Part shown: piece by piece, positions 1 through 10,406 of the stretch
Numbering within the stretch: the stretch's first letter is position 1
Layout of the letters: each line of letters opens with the position of its first letter
Position numbers and translations under genes: made by a program
DNA from: Pisolithus tinctorius
Taxonomy: Eukaryota > Basidiomycota > Agaricomycetes > Boletales > Pisolithaceae
Length of the DNA stretch: 64,000 nucleotides
Assembly (NCBI GenBank): GCA_024663395.1
Contig: JANFAH010000055.1
Span: 124,001 to 188,000, forward strand
Reading direction: 5' to 3'
The notes under the pieces: generated by a model
The model's input: only the letters and a program-made list of their open reading frames with translations
The model's database searches: none
What the model was told of the DNA's origin: nothing

Positions 1-436
1 GTCTGATTGATGGCAGTATGAGAAAAATTCAGCTGAATGGCAACGTTCTGAGACAAGCAGGACAAAGCAAGGACTGCGCCTGTAGAGATCCAGTTACTTG
101 ACGTTATTACCTCCCACCCCGTGTCAGTCTAAGGCAGGAATTCTACACGACGCCAAACGTCGGAGCGTAATGATCTCCTGATGGCAAAATCCGGTTCTAC
201 CGTGACCTGACAAAGGTGAAGCAGGCAGCGCCTTGTAAGTGTTATCGCCGTGTATGTACGCAGATAAGGACTTGCATGCTTATTTGCAATCAGTCTTGTG
301 CCCAGCCACAGCTAAATGAAATCAATCCAGGAAATTTTCAATCCACGGGAACAGATCCTGATCCACCTCTTTCCGTGTCGCGTACACCTCATGCACCGCA
401 TCAACTCGTGCGTTGTACACGTAGGAAGCAGTGGGA
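1..436. other. Left flank, no gene seen
   Basis: No open frame here shows a recognisable domain or a convincing exon structure. The stretch ends just before the 7-bp target duplication CATGAAG at 437-443 that borders the DNA transposon. Confidence 0.4.
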
Positions 437-443
437 CATGAAG

Positions 444-483
444 CCCAGTGAAAACTCGACATGTCCGGGCGTGGCCAGACATG
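444..483 (+). repeat. Left terminal inverted repeat
   Basis: This 40-bp stretch matches the reverse complement of 7961-8000, with 37 of 40 positions identical and the outermost 23 perfect. Two of the three differences are G/A changes, one of them in a CpG context. Confidence 0.9.
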
Positions 484-887
484 ACCAAATATGAGTCGGA
501 GCGGACGTCGGAATTATACCACGAGGGAACATGTTCCGAAAGAAAACTGGACGATTCTTATATTTGCAAAATGTTGGGGCAGTACTTGGCATGACCATAT
601 GTTAGAATTTTACCACCAAAATAAATTGTCACATTCCAACATATTCTTCAGTGCACGCTGCATGTTCATGAAATCTACTCAAATCTTGCTGGATATGGTT
701 ATTACTGGCTTTGCAGTTTATACAAAATATTGCCATACATGCACCAATATCATTTGCATTGCTACGATAACTAGTATACATTACCCCCTACCAGCTGTCC
801 ATGGAGACGACTACGGGAGAGTAGGGAATGACGAGAGCAAGTCTAACATGGGTAAACGAATGCAGAATAAATTAACGAAAATGCCTT

Positions 888-1080
888 GAAAGCGAGACGC
901 GTGCGGGGGAATCATTGCGACACAAATGTGAGTGCAGAGACATGAAAGTGAGATGGGCGGGTGCGAGAAGCGTGCGAGTGCAGAGACATGAAAGCGAACC
1001 GAATGCGAGTGAGGCGGTATGCGAGTCCGAAGTGATATAGCGATTGCTTGAGTGCTTGAATGCGAGACGAATGCGAGTTG
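888..1080 (+). repeat. Subterminal GCGAG repeats
   Basis: GCGAG occurs seven times in the same direction over about 190 bp (near 892, 963, 973, 1005, 1021, 1062 and 1072). A 19-bp block starting GAGTGCAGAGACATG is present twice, near 930 and 976. In plant CACTA elements, subterminal repeats bind the accessory protein TnpA. A similar role here is inferred from position only. Confidence 0.5.
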
Positions 1081-1227
1081 TCCTCAGTAGACGGTGCCAT
1101 TGCATATAGTCTTTGGGTCCCAGCCACCGCTTTTAACCTATACTCTGTTAGTGCGAAATCATCACAACTAACAGCTACTTTACCAAACTCACAGCCTCGT
1201 CAACATAGGACTAGAATATGACCTCTG

Positions 1228-3153
1228 TTAGTGGTGAGGGCAGTTGGAAGAAGTAGACAATACCTTGACTTTGTCGGCAGAAAGCGAATTGTAGTATTTC
1301 TGGAAGTCCTCCGTGGTTCCGTTCGGTTGAATTCTCTTGAGCCATCGGAGTGCGCAGAGGTTTCTGATAATCCAATATGTCAGACCAAAAAATAGTAACG
1401 ATTTAAACATACCGTCCGTTCTTGGTTGGACTAGGTCGCATCCTCCCGGGCACCTTCACATTGCCCTTGGCAGACTTGGTGGTCGTCGATGGAATCACCA
1501 ATCCTTCATTCTCTATCTTGCTGCCATTCGGGTCACTTGGGAGCTCGGGTAGGGACTCCCGAGCCTTGTTGGCAGCGATCGCCAAGCATGCTCTAAGAAA
1601 CATCGTCAGAAAAGGTTCCTATTCACGTGTATACTCACAGTGGGTTAACTGATATCTTGGTAGGAATGACAGTGACTGGCTCTGGCTCCGGTTGGGGTGT
1701 GCATGGCACAATCTCCTTCTCATTTGTGCATGTCATTTCCTCTGCGACAGAAGGGAGATGGGACGTGTTGCTAAGAGGCGGAGACGGTAACGCCATTGAG
1801 GCTGCGCCCTCTGCGATAGACGGAAGATGGGACGTGTCGCTGACAGCCGGAGACGGTAACGCCATCAAGGCTGCGCCCTCTGCGATAGATGGAAGATGGG
1901 ACATGTCGCTGACAGGTGGAGACGGTAACGCCATTGAGGCTGCGCCCTCTGTGATAGATGGAAGATGGGGCGTGTTGCTAAGAGGCGGAGACGGTAACGC
2001 CATCGAGGCTGCGCCCTCTGCGATAGATGGAAGATGGCTCGTCTTGCTGACAGGCGGAGATGACGACAACGTTGGAGAGAGGTTTGACACTGCCAAACCG
2101 GTGTCATCAATTTTGTGGTCCTCTTAAAAACTGGCTTTCACTGCGGTTCATTGAGATTGCATGGAATACACTCACCTTTCATTCTTTTATCCGGTGTTTC
2201 TGACTTGACATTAGCTTCGAGGAGTTTCCATTTCTTGTCCTTCTTGTCCATCTCCGTGTCCTCGTCGTCATCTTTGCAGTCCTGAGATTTTTTCATCTTC
2301 CAATTCCCCTCACTGTCCAAATGGGTCTTCCGCCACGCCGGGTATGAGTTGCTTGCTAAGTAGTCCAGCTTCCAACCGTTCTTCGCAAATCTGAAAAGTG
2401 GGAATGCGCTCTCCATGAGGTTATGAGTTAATTGCCTACCACTCGCACACAACCGACCCCAAGATTTTGGAGCCAGTTTGCAGTTAGCTAATTCTGCCCA
2501 CCCCCCTCAAAGTGTCTTTCGGATGGCCTTCGCTGTGCTGTCGGATGGTGGATCGCCATTGTCTTCCTCGAGGAATCCAAGTGTCCTGCGTGTGCTAAGT
2601 CGTCCCTCAGACGACTCAAGGAAGGCGTTCCAATCGCTTTGATCCCAGAAACGGATTTTCGGATGAGTTTCAGGTGTTGGGCGTGTAAAATCGCTTGGAG
2701 ATGACTGTGGGACCATCGTCGTATCAAACCACACCGGGTCTGTTTCACGTAAGCCAACTGCACCTGCTAGGTGCTGAAACGCGCCCCTGCATCTGTCAAT
2801 CCAAAGTTAGTAGATGTGTCAGTTAGACGTTACTGTAGAGTATTATTTTCGACAGTCAACTTGAAAACTTGTGACTCGAGTACTTTGTTGCGCTCTTGTA
2901 GTACTGCAATCTGCTTCAAGCTGGGATGACTATATGCGCCCTAAAACAAAGTGATCAGTCAAACTGACTCGAGAAATGTGTAACTTACGCTATGAAATGG
3001 GGACAGTGCGGACGTGGTTGCCTCACCCGCCATCGGCAAAATGCTGAAGTCATTTAATGACTGTGAGAAACTATAGTGATCTGGCTGTATCGTTGGGGTG
3101 TCCACTTGACCAAAGTCGTTTAGAAGCATCGTTTGAGTTCCCATCGTTCCCAT
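1228..3153 (-). pseudogene. Coiled-coil accessory protein of the transposon, one in-frame TGA
   Basis: Six exons can be joined on the minus strand: 3153-2989, 2940-2834, 2792-2176, 2122-1639, 1592-1413 and 1363-1228. They total 1,689 nt (562 codons plus stop). All introns are GT-AG and all phases agree. The start is placed at the ATG of MGTMGTQTMLL. Exon 2 encodes a heptad-like stretch (LKQIAVLQERNKVLESQVF) suggesting a coiled coil. Exon 3 has aromatic motifs such as IRFWDQSDWNAF and WKLDYLASNSYPAW, then an acidic and lysine-rich stretch. Exon 4 holds a 23-residue repeat. The single defect is TGA at 2507-2509, between RKTL and GGWAEL, a position where CGA (Arg) would keep the frame. I do not recognise a catalytic domain. 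Its place between transposon ends suggests a TnpA-like DNA-binding role, which is inference. Confidence 0.65.
1772..2050 (-). repeat. 69-bp coding minisatellite in the accessory gene
   Basis: About four to five tandem copies of a 69-bp unit encode a 23-residue repeat around HLPSIAEGAASMALPSPP on the minus strand. Copies differ by scattered substitutions and keep the frame, so the repeat expanded inside a coding sequence. Confidence 0.85.
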
Positions 3154-3281
3154 TGTGTGCAGAGTCACGTCAGGCGATGTGATGGGAAGGCGAGCAGATG
3201 GTAGACTGCAGAAGACGCGTACGCGGACGCGTGACACCCATATAGTCACGCGCCCAGGTTTAGTGTCCCTTAATCTTCACC
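3154..3281. promoter_or_regulatory. Bidirectional intergenic promoter region
   Basis: Only 128 bp separate the divergent starts at 3153 (minus) and 3282 (plus). The stretch is rich in CpG and carries ACGCGT-type motifs (around 3217-3232). It must hold the upstream control sequences of both genes unless they lie within exons. I see no clear TATA box. Confidence 0.4.
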
Positions 3282-4050
3282 ATGTCATCCGAGTCCCTGA
3301 CACGCGTCCTCGATGCAGTGCAGGACGTTATATACCTCGAGGTCGATGGATTCATGTCTGATTGGAACACCCATTGTTTTACAATTGACATCGCAACGCC
3401 CGGCCCCAAAAAAATCGTCTTTCGTTTGAAGAATCTTACCACTGCGCCCGCAAAAGACAAGTAAGTCTTAGTTTCAGTTTTAATTAAGCTGGTGTTACTA
3501 AGTTATTTCTCCAATCAGCCAGCTGACGCAGACTCGTCACCGGAGGAGATTGCCCTAAACAAAGTCGAGGAGGCTAGTCTCGAACTCGACATCATGCGGA
3601 GAATCTTTATGCAAGCATACGAGGGATCTATCAGACTCCAAGAGGCATATCTCCGAGTCTGTGAAGCAGACAGTAGGCTCGATGAGGCCCGCAACGAGCT
3701 TACTTGGCGATGTGCTGGATGCGCCGATGCTGGAGCTACTTCACAAGACCTGAAAACCGAGAGCGACTTTCCAAAGTACGTCTATTCTTAATATCATTGA
3801 GGACTTATAACTAATTTTCTTTTCAAGATTTGAACCTATCTCCGCTTCTCCATGCAGAATCCTTCTGAGACACTTGGGTAATCCGAATGCGCCCCCTGAC
3901 ACTTACGAGCGTAAGCCTTGGGCCTACCGTGTCACCCCCTTTGATCCATTCAAAATCCCTATGAACGTGGCCAAGAGGAAACTCAGGGAGGCGGACATGA
4001 GTGCGAGCAAGGCCGATGCACCAAAACGTTTTAAATTAGAATCACCTTAG
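3282..4050 (+). CDS. Small accessory protein of the transposon, unknown function
   Basis: Three exons join to 675 nt (224 aa): 3282-3460, 3503-3775 and 3828-4050, with GT-AG introns of 42 and 52 nt. The 42-nt intron is chosen because it keeps the frame; another AG at 3517-3518 does not. The protein starts MSSESLTRVLDAV. Its middle is rich in Glu, Ala and Arg (residues about 65-135, helical, possibly coiled coil). It ends in a basic tail with KRKLREADM and APKRFKLESP, which could act in nuclear import. I recognise no family. It has no premature stop, unlike its two neighbours. It is divergently paired with the coiled-coil gene inside the same inverted repeats, which suggests an element-encoded accessory role. 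Confidence 0.7.
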
Positions 4051-4261
4051 AGGTTTACATTCGTACGTTTCTTCATACCCTCTGATGCTACTCTGTGTCT
4101 TGTTGACGCTACTCTGCTTTCGTGTTAATGCTATGTACTGTTGTCCTTGCGATCCGTGTTGTATTATATACTGATGTGCAATCGATTGACAATTCAAACG
4201 TTCACAGCCTGGATATTGAGACATGCAGCAAACGGATTCATTGGGATGTTTCTAAGAGTAC

Positions 4262-7200
4262 CTATTCTACGTCATCTCCCTCGTCGTCATCATCATCACG
4301 ATTTGAATTGTACTGTATACCGAGCTGTAGGACATCCAGACCCGGCTTTTCTACAACGAAATAGCGGTCTTCTGTGATTCCCGATGCGAGTGTTGGCTTG
4401 TGTGGGATCATCCCGATGACGCTCTTGATCTTCTTCACATCGACAACGATGATTTCTTCAGTGAGCTTCGACGAGACGACAGTTTGCGATGAGAGGAGGA
4501 GAAGGGAGTCGTCGGGAGGAGTGTAGAGTCGAATGAGCGCGACGTTGACAAATCCATCGCGATCTGGCATTTGTCCACTGACTGGCATTCTTGTAGCCAG
4601 CCTCGTGAAATATCGGACCTCACCAAAATGTTCCTGACCTGCATGTATAAACTTTTATCCTGTTAAAATCATTCCCGATTGAAAGAAAACGATTTCACCT
4701 TGACATTCCGAGACACACGAAGTTTTTCTGGCTGTTTCAATTGCTCTCGCCACAGTGATCGCACGACCTGGCCATTGGGGAGCTGTAGGCGAGCCCACCG
4801 CTGGAACTGCTGTAGACCTCCCAGGAATTGGGCTATGACAAGCGCGTCTTGTCCTTCGGGAAGCCACGGTCGTTTGTCTCGTTTGAAGAGTAGCACATAT
4901 CCTCCGCCTAGCTGTACAGAGAGGCGGGGAGGACCTCTTGTGCTGCTGTCATCGAGCTCTGGCATGCTCGCGAGTAACGTGTTTACCTTAGTTCGTTGTC
5001 AGTTTCATTCAATACTCTGAAAAACAAGGAAATAAATACCCTGCTTCACCGTACACCTTCTTGCGCAAGGTTTGCATATGGTTGCGAAGGTTGGCGGATT
5101 TCTTGGCCCAGATTACCGATTGTTCGCTCCATTGTCCACTGTGCATACATTATTGGGGGTCCCTTGTGCATCGTCTCTGTCACAAGGTGGAGGACTTGAT
5201 GAACACATGGGCGTATGAAATGCAGACGGTTCTCCTGTAGTTTATAGTACAAAAGTTCAAAGTCGCGCTCCCAGCAGCAAAAGAGCACGTAAGCGTGCTC
5301 AAGATCCTCCTTCTTGATACGGTGCTGGGACATGATTTGAATGCCGCGAACGAGCTTGCAGAAGTTGGTCCAATAGCGCTCAGGAAGTATTTGGTAAAGA
5401 AGTGCAGGTGCGAGACAAAATATATACAAGTGGAATTCCCAGGTCTTGTAGTCAGTGTTGAGTTTCTCTGCGATGTTCCGCGGCTTGCGATCGAAAGAGC
5501 CTGGGATGTAGGAGCCAGCCCGTTCGACCACCAGTCCATGGGCAGACCACATGTCCTCATCACGAAAGATAGCCCAATCCCAAGACTCCTTGGCGTCAGT
5601 AGGAGCGCATTCGATCATACCTCGCCACAGGGATAAAAAGAGGTCCGACAGATTACCGGCGAGATGCATAAGGTCCGTTGTCATACACAGTGGCACTCCG
5701 AGCGATCGTGTCGGCTTCAAGCCTAAGATGAGAGGCGGCTTGGTAATCCCGGTCTCGGTCTTACGCTTATCCCACTGTCATTGGCTAGGAGAACTGACGA
5801 TAAGGTGCAGGTTCTCTGCGTAGTCACCGGAGCCACCGAGAGGAAGCTGAAAGACATCGATGTCGGGGTGGTTACTTCCGGAAGGGCAATTGTCGTGCGG
5901 TCGCAGAAGTGTGGGATAATAGTGTGTTCCATGAGTCTTTTGTCGGCCTGGTGTTGGGCAGTACATGCGACATCCATTTTTGCCACTATGACCAACCATT
6001 CCATCCCAATAAACGAGCCCCGGCCCGTCTGCTGTTGTGAACAGGAGATATAAATTTGCTTGAAACTCAGTATCGCGCAATGAGTCCCATATGCAAAGGC
6101 CCTCAGATTGAAGCGCAGAGAGATTATGCATGCCGATGAAGAGAAAAGAATCGAGATTCTTGGGTTTGTTTGGTCCGGGTATAAACCCACCAGGAAGAAT
6201 GTGCGTTTTCTTGTATCGCTTGTCAGGAGATAGATTGAGGATGATCCAGATATAGAGCCAACAGTCAGACTGTTTGCTCTCATACAACTGAGCACCATCG
6301 AGCGACACTGAGAGAACGATGTCGTTCTCCTGGATTTCGCCATCCAGAACGACGCCGAGATAGTCCCACCCTGCAGCGAAATCATCAGTTAATGATGTGG
6401 ATGTAATTTCTCGGAACTTACCTGCAACGATGTCGTCGATTATTGATATCGATCCAGTCTCTCGGAGTTCTGCTAGAAGCTGCTGAGTGCGCTCATACAG
6501 ATAGCGCATGTCGCGAGCCTGTGCAGGATTGCGATAGAGTGCCTGTAGCTGTGGTCCTAAGGGAATAGTAGTGAACGTCTTGGCGGGGATCTTGTTACAC
6601 CCACTGGTGCCCTGCAAGCACTGTTGATTCCAGCGAGAAGACCCGCAGATGGGACATTCTTCGAGGTTAACATAGGGCCCTGTGAATGCAACGCAGCTGT
6701 CGGGGCACATGTCATGCTGGACATGCTCAACACCCGTAAGACATGCTATGAGAGTTTCGACCTTGTAGAATGATAGTACGTCGTCGATACCATTTGCAGT
6801 AGGAAAGTTTCGAATCGTCGACTGGCAAACTTTTTCGTATGTCTCCTGCGACGAATGCTCCGTAGCAAGATATACGGATACACTGTGCTGGTGGCCAGGA
6901 TTATCGATTGACATGGGAAGGTGGGGTGGATTACGAAGGCGTATCAACGACTCTGTACTCAGCTTCGCGATAGGATCTTCTAAAGTTGCTTGCAAAAGAG
7001 CTGTGATAAAATGAAGTGTATCCTTTAGTACCTGAAGAACTGCTTTCTCCTGCAATTCTGAAAGGTTGATTGTGGGACGTGGGTGACGTTCATAGTGGAT
7101 TTCGACCTGCACGGGACGTGGAGGTGAGTCGGGCAAATTTTCGTCGGGAAAATGAGGAGGCAAATCATGCATATTTTCGTCGGGAAAACGAGGAGGCGAA

Positions 7201-7747
7201 TCAGGCGTATTTTCATCGGGAAAATGAGGAGGCGAGGAAGGCATATTTTCGTCAGGAAAATGATGAGGTGAGGAAGGCATATTTTCGTCGGGAAAATGAG
7301 AAGGCGAAGCGGGTCTATTGCCATCAGGTGGGTGGAGATTCTGAAATGGTAGAAGTTACATTGTACAATCAGTAAGTTGATGATAAAACATACCTCAAGT
7401 TCTGTATTGTTTTCTGGATGCACTTGGGCATTTTTGGCGCGCTTGCGCCATCCTATGAAATGGTTAGGGTCCTTGTTTTCCTTGGCTCATTTGGCTAGTC
7501 CACGGCGCGCCTCAGCCCTACGAACACTGGGGGGCACAGAATCATCAAAAGCCTGTGGTGAGTCTGGTGCACCTGGGGCAGCCGGTATATTGGAAACGCG
7601 CTCTCCCAAGAGTCTTGCCAAACGTATACGTTGCCTTTCTTCATTTGTTGGTGCTTCATTGAGATGTTGTAGCCACGTAGTACGGGTGGACACCTTGTGC
7701 AAGTGCCTGAAGCCATATTTTGTGCAGATGCAATTGTATTGATCCAT
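4262..7747 (-). pseudogene. Tnp2-family transposase with three in-frame TGA codons
   Basis: Five minus-strand exons join: 7747-7394, 7340-6422, 6370-5040, 4986-4699 and 4651-4262. They total 3,282 nt (1,094 codons), with all phases consistent. The N-terminus MDQYNCICTKYG fits the short Cys-containing start of fungal Tnp2 transposases. The central part has the family's DGAQLYESKQSDCWLYIW, GGFIPGPNKPKN and ADGPGL blocks. Exon 3 ends with HKGPPIMYAQWTMERTIGN and EIRQPSQPYANL. Exon 5 holds HFGEVRYFTRL and LYTPPDDSLLLLS, then a C-terminus rich in Asp and Glu. TGA interrupts the frame at 7487-7489, 5778-5780 and 5046-5048. There are no other stops and no frameshifts. Each TGA sits where CGA (Arg) would fit; at 5046 the family normally has an Arg-Arg-Cys-Gln motif. 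The enzyme would cut and join the element ends, but this copy is probably inactive. Confidence 0.88.
7120..7310 (-). repeat. 36-bp coding minisatellite in the transposase
   Basis: Five tandem 12-residue repeats of the form SPPHFPDENMPD lie near the N-terminus of the transposase (36 bp each), ahead of the conserved domain. The variable number of Pro/Asp/Glu-rich repeats suggests a flexible linker. Confidence 0.85.
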
Positions 7748-7960
7748 AGCGAGTACGACAGTTGGTGGAAAGTTGCGGAGGACAAGGCAAAGAAAAGCTT
7801 CACATGCATGCGAAGTAAAGCTAGTAAAGCGTTGCTTTGCATTTTTGCTATCGACCATCGCATCAATGCGGACTTCGCGTCGCAAAAAAGTTGCATTATC
7901 AGATCGAGTAACAAAAACTAAGAATGGGTAATAGTCCTAAATAGGAAATTCATAACGCAG

Positions 7961-8000
7961 CATTTCTGGCTACGCCTGGACATGTCGAGTTTTCACTGGG
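7961..8000 (-). repeat. Right terminal inverted repeat
   Basis: Reverse complement of 444-483 with three mismatches. It is followed directly by CATGAAG (8001-8007), the same 7-mer that precedes the left repeat. Confidence 0.9.
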
Positions 8001-8007
8001 CATGAAG

Positions 8008-8458
8008 AACACCTGCCCGAATCATGAGCTTCCATCAAACAAAGGACGTAACTTTATCATTGTGTACTTCTAATCATATCGATGGCGCTGTCTACTCACT
8101 TTCCTAAACGGCAAGACCAGCTCGATATCTCTTGGCTAGGTCTACAAGGGGAAATCCACAATAGGAACATATTGGTAGTACAACTACAAATACTCGAACT
8201 CCTACTCGTCAGTAGCTCCGCATCCAACGTTTCTTTATTTAAATTCGGTCGCCAGGTGCCAGGTAATTGGATGTACATAAACATTATGTGATCCGTGGTC
8301 TGTGCAGCACGTACGACACCGGTGCAAAAGCGGATTACACCGTTCCAGTGCCGTGGGTTGGCGAGACAACCAGACCAACGGACAAGGAAAACGATGTGAT
8401 AGTAATATGTACCAGACACGAGTAAGACGGCCATTCCGAACCTTAGCTCTTCACAGTT
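8008..8458. other. Intergenic, no gene seen
   Basis: This is the stretch between the right target duplication of the transposon and the stop codon of the epimerase gene. Short open frames occur on both strands but have no exon logic or recognisable motif. Confidence 0.4.
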
Positions 8459-9712
8459 TCACAGATACTGAGTCCTGACCGCCCTCTGATCGCCAGCACT
8501 TTGTTCTCCCTGTACCGGAGGGAGCTCCACGACCTGTTCACCACCAGGATACTCTGGAAGATTCAACTCATAATCTCTCTCCAACGACCTGTGCAAAGTG
8601 GCACGGCGAAATCATCATTTCGTATTCGAAAACGAACCGACACGGCACTTCTGAGAGCGAATAAGCGCTTGGCAACTCACCTAGGCACGAACCTCCCCCC
8701 CAAAAAATGTCTCCCCCTAAACCCCCTCGCGCCTTCCTTCGGCGCCGTCAAACTCACCAGTACTTCAGGATGAATGACTGTGCGTCCCTCCACATCCGGT
8801 CCCTTTTCAACATCCCATCCGCTCGGTATATCCACCGACACGATCGGTTTTCCCGATCGCTGAATCCTGTCGAGCACTGCATCGAACGGCGCTCTCACAG
8901 GTCCTTGAAATGAGAAACCGAAGATGGCGTCGAGGATAACGTGCGTGGTTGGAAGGGCTGTTTCAAGAGCGGATATGTCGGATGGAAGCGTAGGGATATC
9001 CATATTGTCACATTGTCGATGGAGGCGCTAGTATCGACGTGTGTTTTTGCGCAGTGCACCATAGTTCGTGTTGTATATGTTAGTCGTTGTATGGAACCCT
9101 TGATATTGACCTACCTTATATATGTCTTTAGAACCAAACTATTTGTGCAACTGTAATGAACTTGCAAAGAATCCGTATCGGACCCCTCACCTTGGGCATA
9201 TATACCACTGGTTGATATCCAAACATCGCTGTAGTCCCCATTACCCACACCACATTTGTGACCGTGACTTCGTCAATACCACGACCCAATAACCGATCCA
9301 AAGCAAAACAAAAAAGTGACGCACAGAGATGCCTGGCGGCAACGAGCCCATCACCTCCCTGATTCCCAGGCCCGCAACATACCAGCACGTTCCGATACGC
9401 GTCCCGAGTGTAGACCTTGGCAAGGGCTTGTGCACAAGAGAGCCCAGCCAGTTCCATCAACTTCCGGGTAGTATGCGGTGTGATGTGGTCCGTTTGCGTG
9501 TGTGGGGTGCGAGACAAGTTCACCCAACAAAGTCCAGTGAAACGAAAGAAAGATACACACCTGATCCAAGCTAAACGCTCCCGCCTGACTCATAAGCTCC
9601 TCATCGATCTAGCGCATGTGCAGGCATCCAATCACGAGAGCCTCAATACGAAAAACAGCACACCTACCTCCCTGGCGATCTTGGCAGTAAGATACCGAAT
9701 GGTGGAAGTCAT
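8459..9712 (-). CDS. NAXE: NAD(P)H-hydrate epimerase
   Basis: Seven minus-strand exons (9712-9668, 9608-9561, 9460-9325, 9228-9191, 9138-9115, 9027-8681, 8588-8459) give 768 nt, a 255-aa protein of normal length for the YjeF_N/NAXE family. It starts [15 protein letters not shown]. The family blocks are present: [10 protein letters not shown] and [13 protein letters not shown] near the N-terminus, the glycine loop [35 protein letters not shown], and [14 protein letters not shown] in the C-terminal half. The enzyme interconverts the R and S epimers of damaged NAD(P)H hydrate so that the partner dehydratase can repair them. One exon is only 24 nt; exon 5 and the small exon 4 were placed by frame and family spacing. 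It ends in a normal TGA. No target peptide is obvious. Confidence 0.93.
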
Positions 9713-10406
9713 CGTCGTTCGTGTGTTCAACACTTTGGTGTCTTTCAAGCCCGACTCCATCTGCGGTCTGGTGCTGACGATTCAATGACGTAATCTACAC
9801 CATTCACGTTCTCCAACTCGAACATGCCAAAAGTAAGACAGAAACAATCATTTGGGGGCTTGATACGCGAAGCCCTTCGCACCGCTACTACTATCTACAT
9901 ACAAACCGATACCGTGCTACACTGCTATACTGCCCATAGGTATGTGACTACATACTGCACAATGGCTCATCGTCCCCTCGGAACCAAACTCTTCTCTCTT
10001 TATTGTAAAGTGAACAACAGAAGGAAAATGTGTGTGGATGAAGGTGAAGAAATAAAACAGGGAGAGGGATCTGGAGCATAATGAATGTAAGATCAGAGTG
10101 GTTAACAATTGGCGACGACGAAACGAAACCCACGAGGCAGACAAAGCTAGAAACAGGAGAGAAAAAACCGCATTGAATACGCATTGCTTTCAGTTGATAG
10201 GATTGCCATGCCGTCTACTCCCGCCCACAAAAAAAGCCAAGAGACGTACAATAAAGGGCCAAAAGATTTCTGATGCCAGAGAGAAGAGAAAAGAATGTGA
10301 GAAAGTGACTTCAACGCCGCAGATCGTGACCGGGTAAATGAGAACGTGGCGTCCGCAAAGTGAGCGAACAAGCGAAACCGAGTGTATTGGAGGAGTGAAC
10401 TCGGCC
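9713..10406. other. Intergenic, no gene seen
   Basis: This is the region upstream of the epimerase start (9712) and downstream of the GATA gene stop (10407). I see no supported coding exon or RNA gene. It likely holds the epimerase promoter and the GATA 3' untranslated region. Confidence 0.4.

Larger units (their letters stand above)
444..8000 (-). mobile_element. Tnp2 (CACTA-like) DNA transposon with accessory genes
   Basis: Seen directly: the segment starts with CCCAGTGAAAACTCGACATG and ends with its reverse complement. A 40-bp terminal inverted repeat has three mismatches. The 7-mer CATGAAG lies immediately outside both ends (437-443 and 8001-8007), as expected for a target-site duplication. 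Inside are a Tnp2-family transposase (minus strand, 7747-4262), a coiled-coil gene (minus, 3153-1228) and a small gene (plus, 3282-4050). Known: plant CACTA elements encode a transposase (TnpD/Tnp2) plus an accessory DNA-binding protein (TnpA). Inference: the two extra genes are cargo or accessory transposition genes. The three genes contain four in-frame TGA codons in all, so this copy is probably no longer autonomous. A 7-bp duplication is longer than the usual 3 bp of CACTA elements. Confidence 0.85.

Noticed and set aside
1627..2127. 166-codon plus-strand frame over the 69-bp repeat
   Set aside because: It is the opposite strand of the coding minisatellite. The minus-strand exon fits the splice phases of a six-exon gene.
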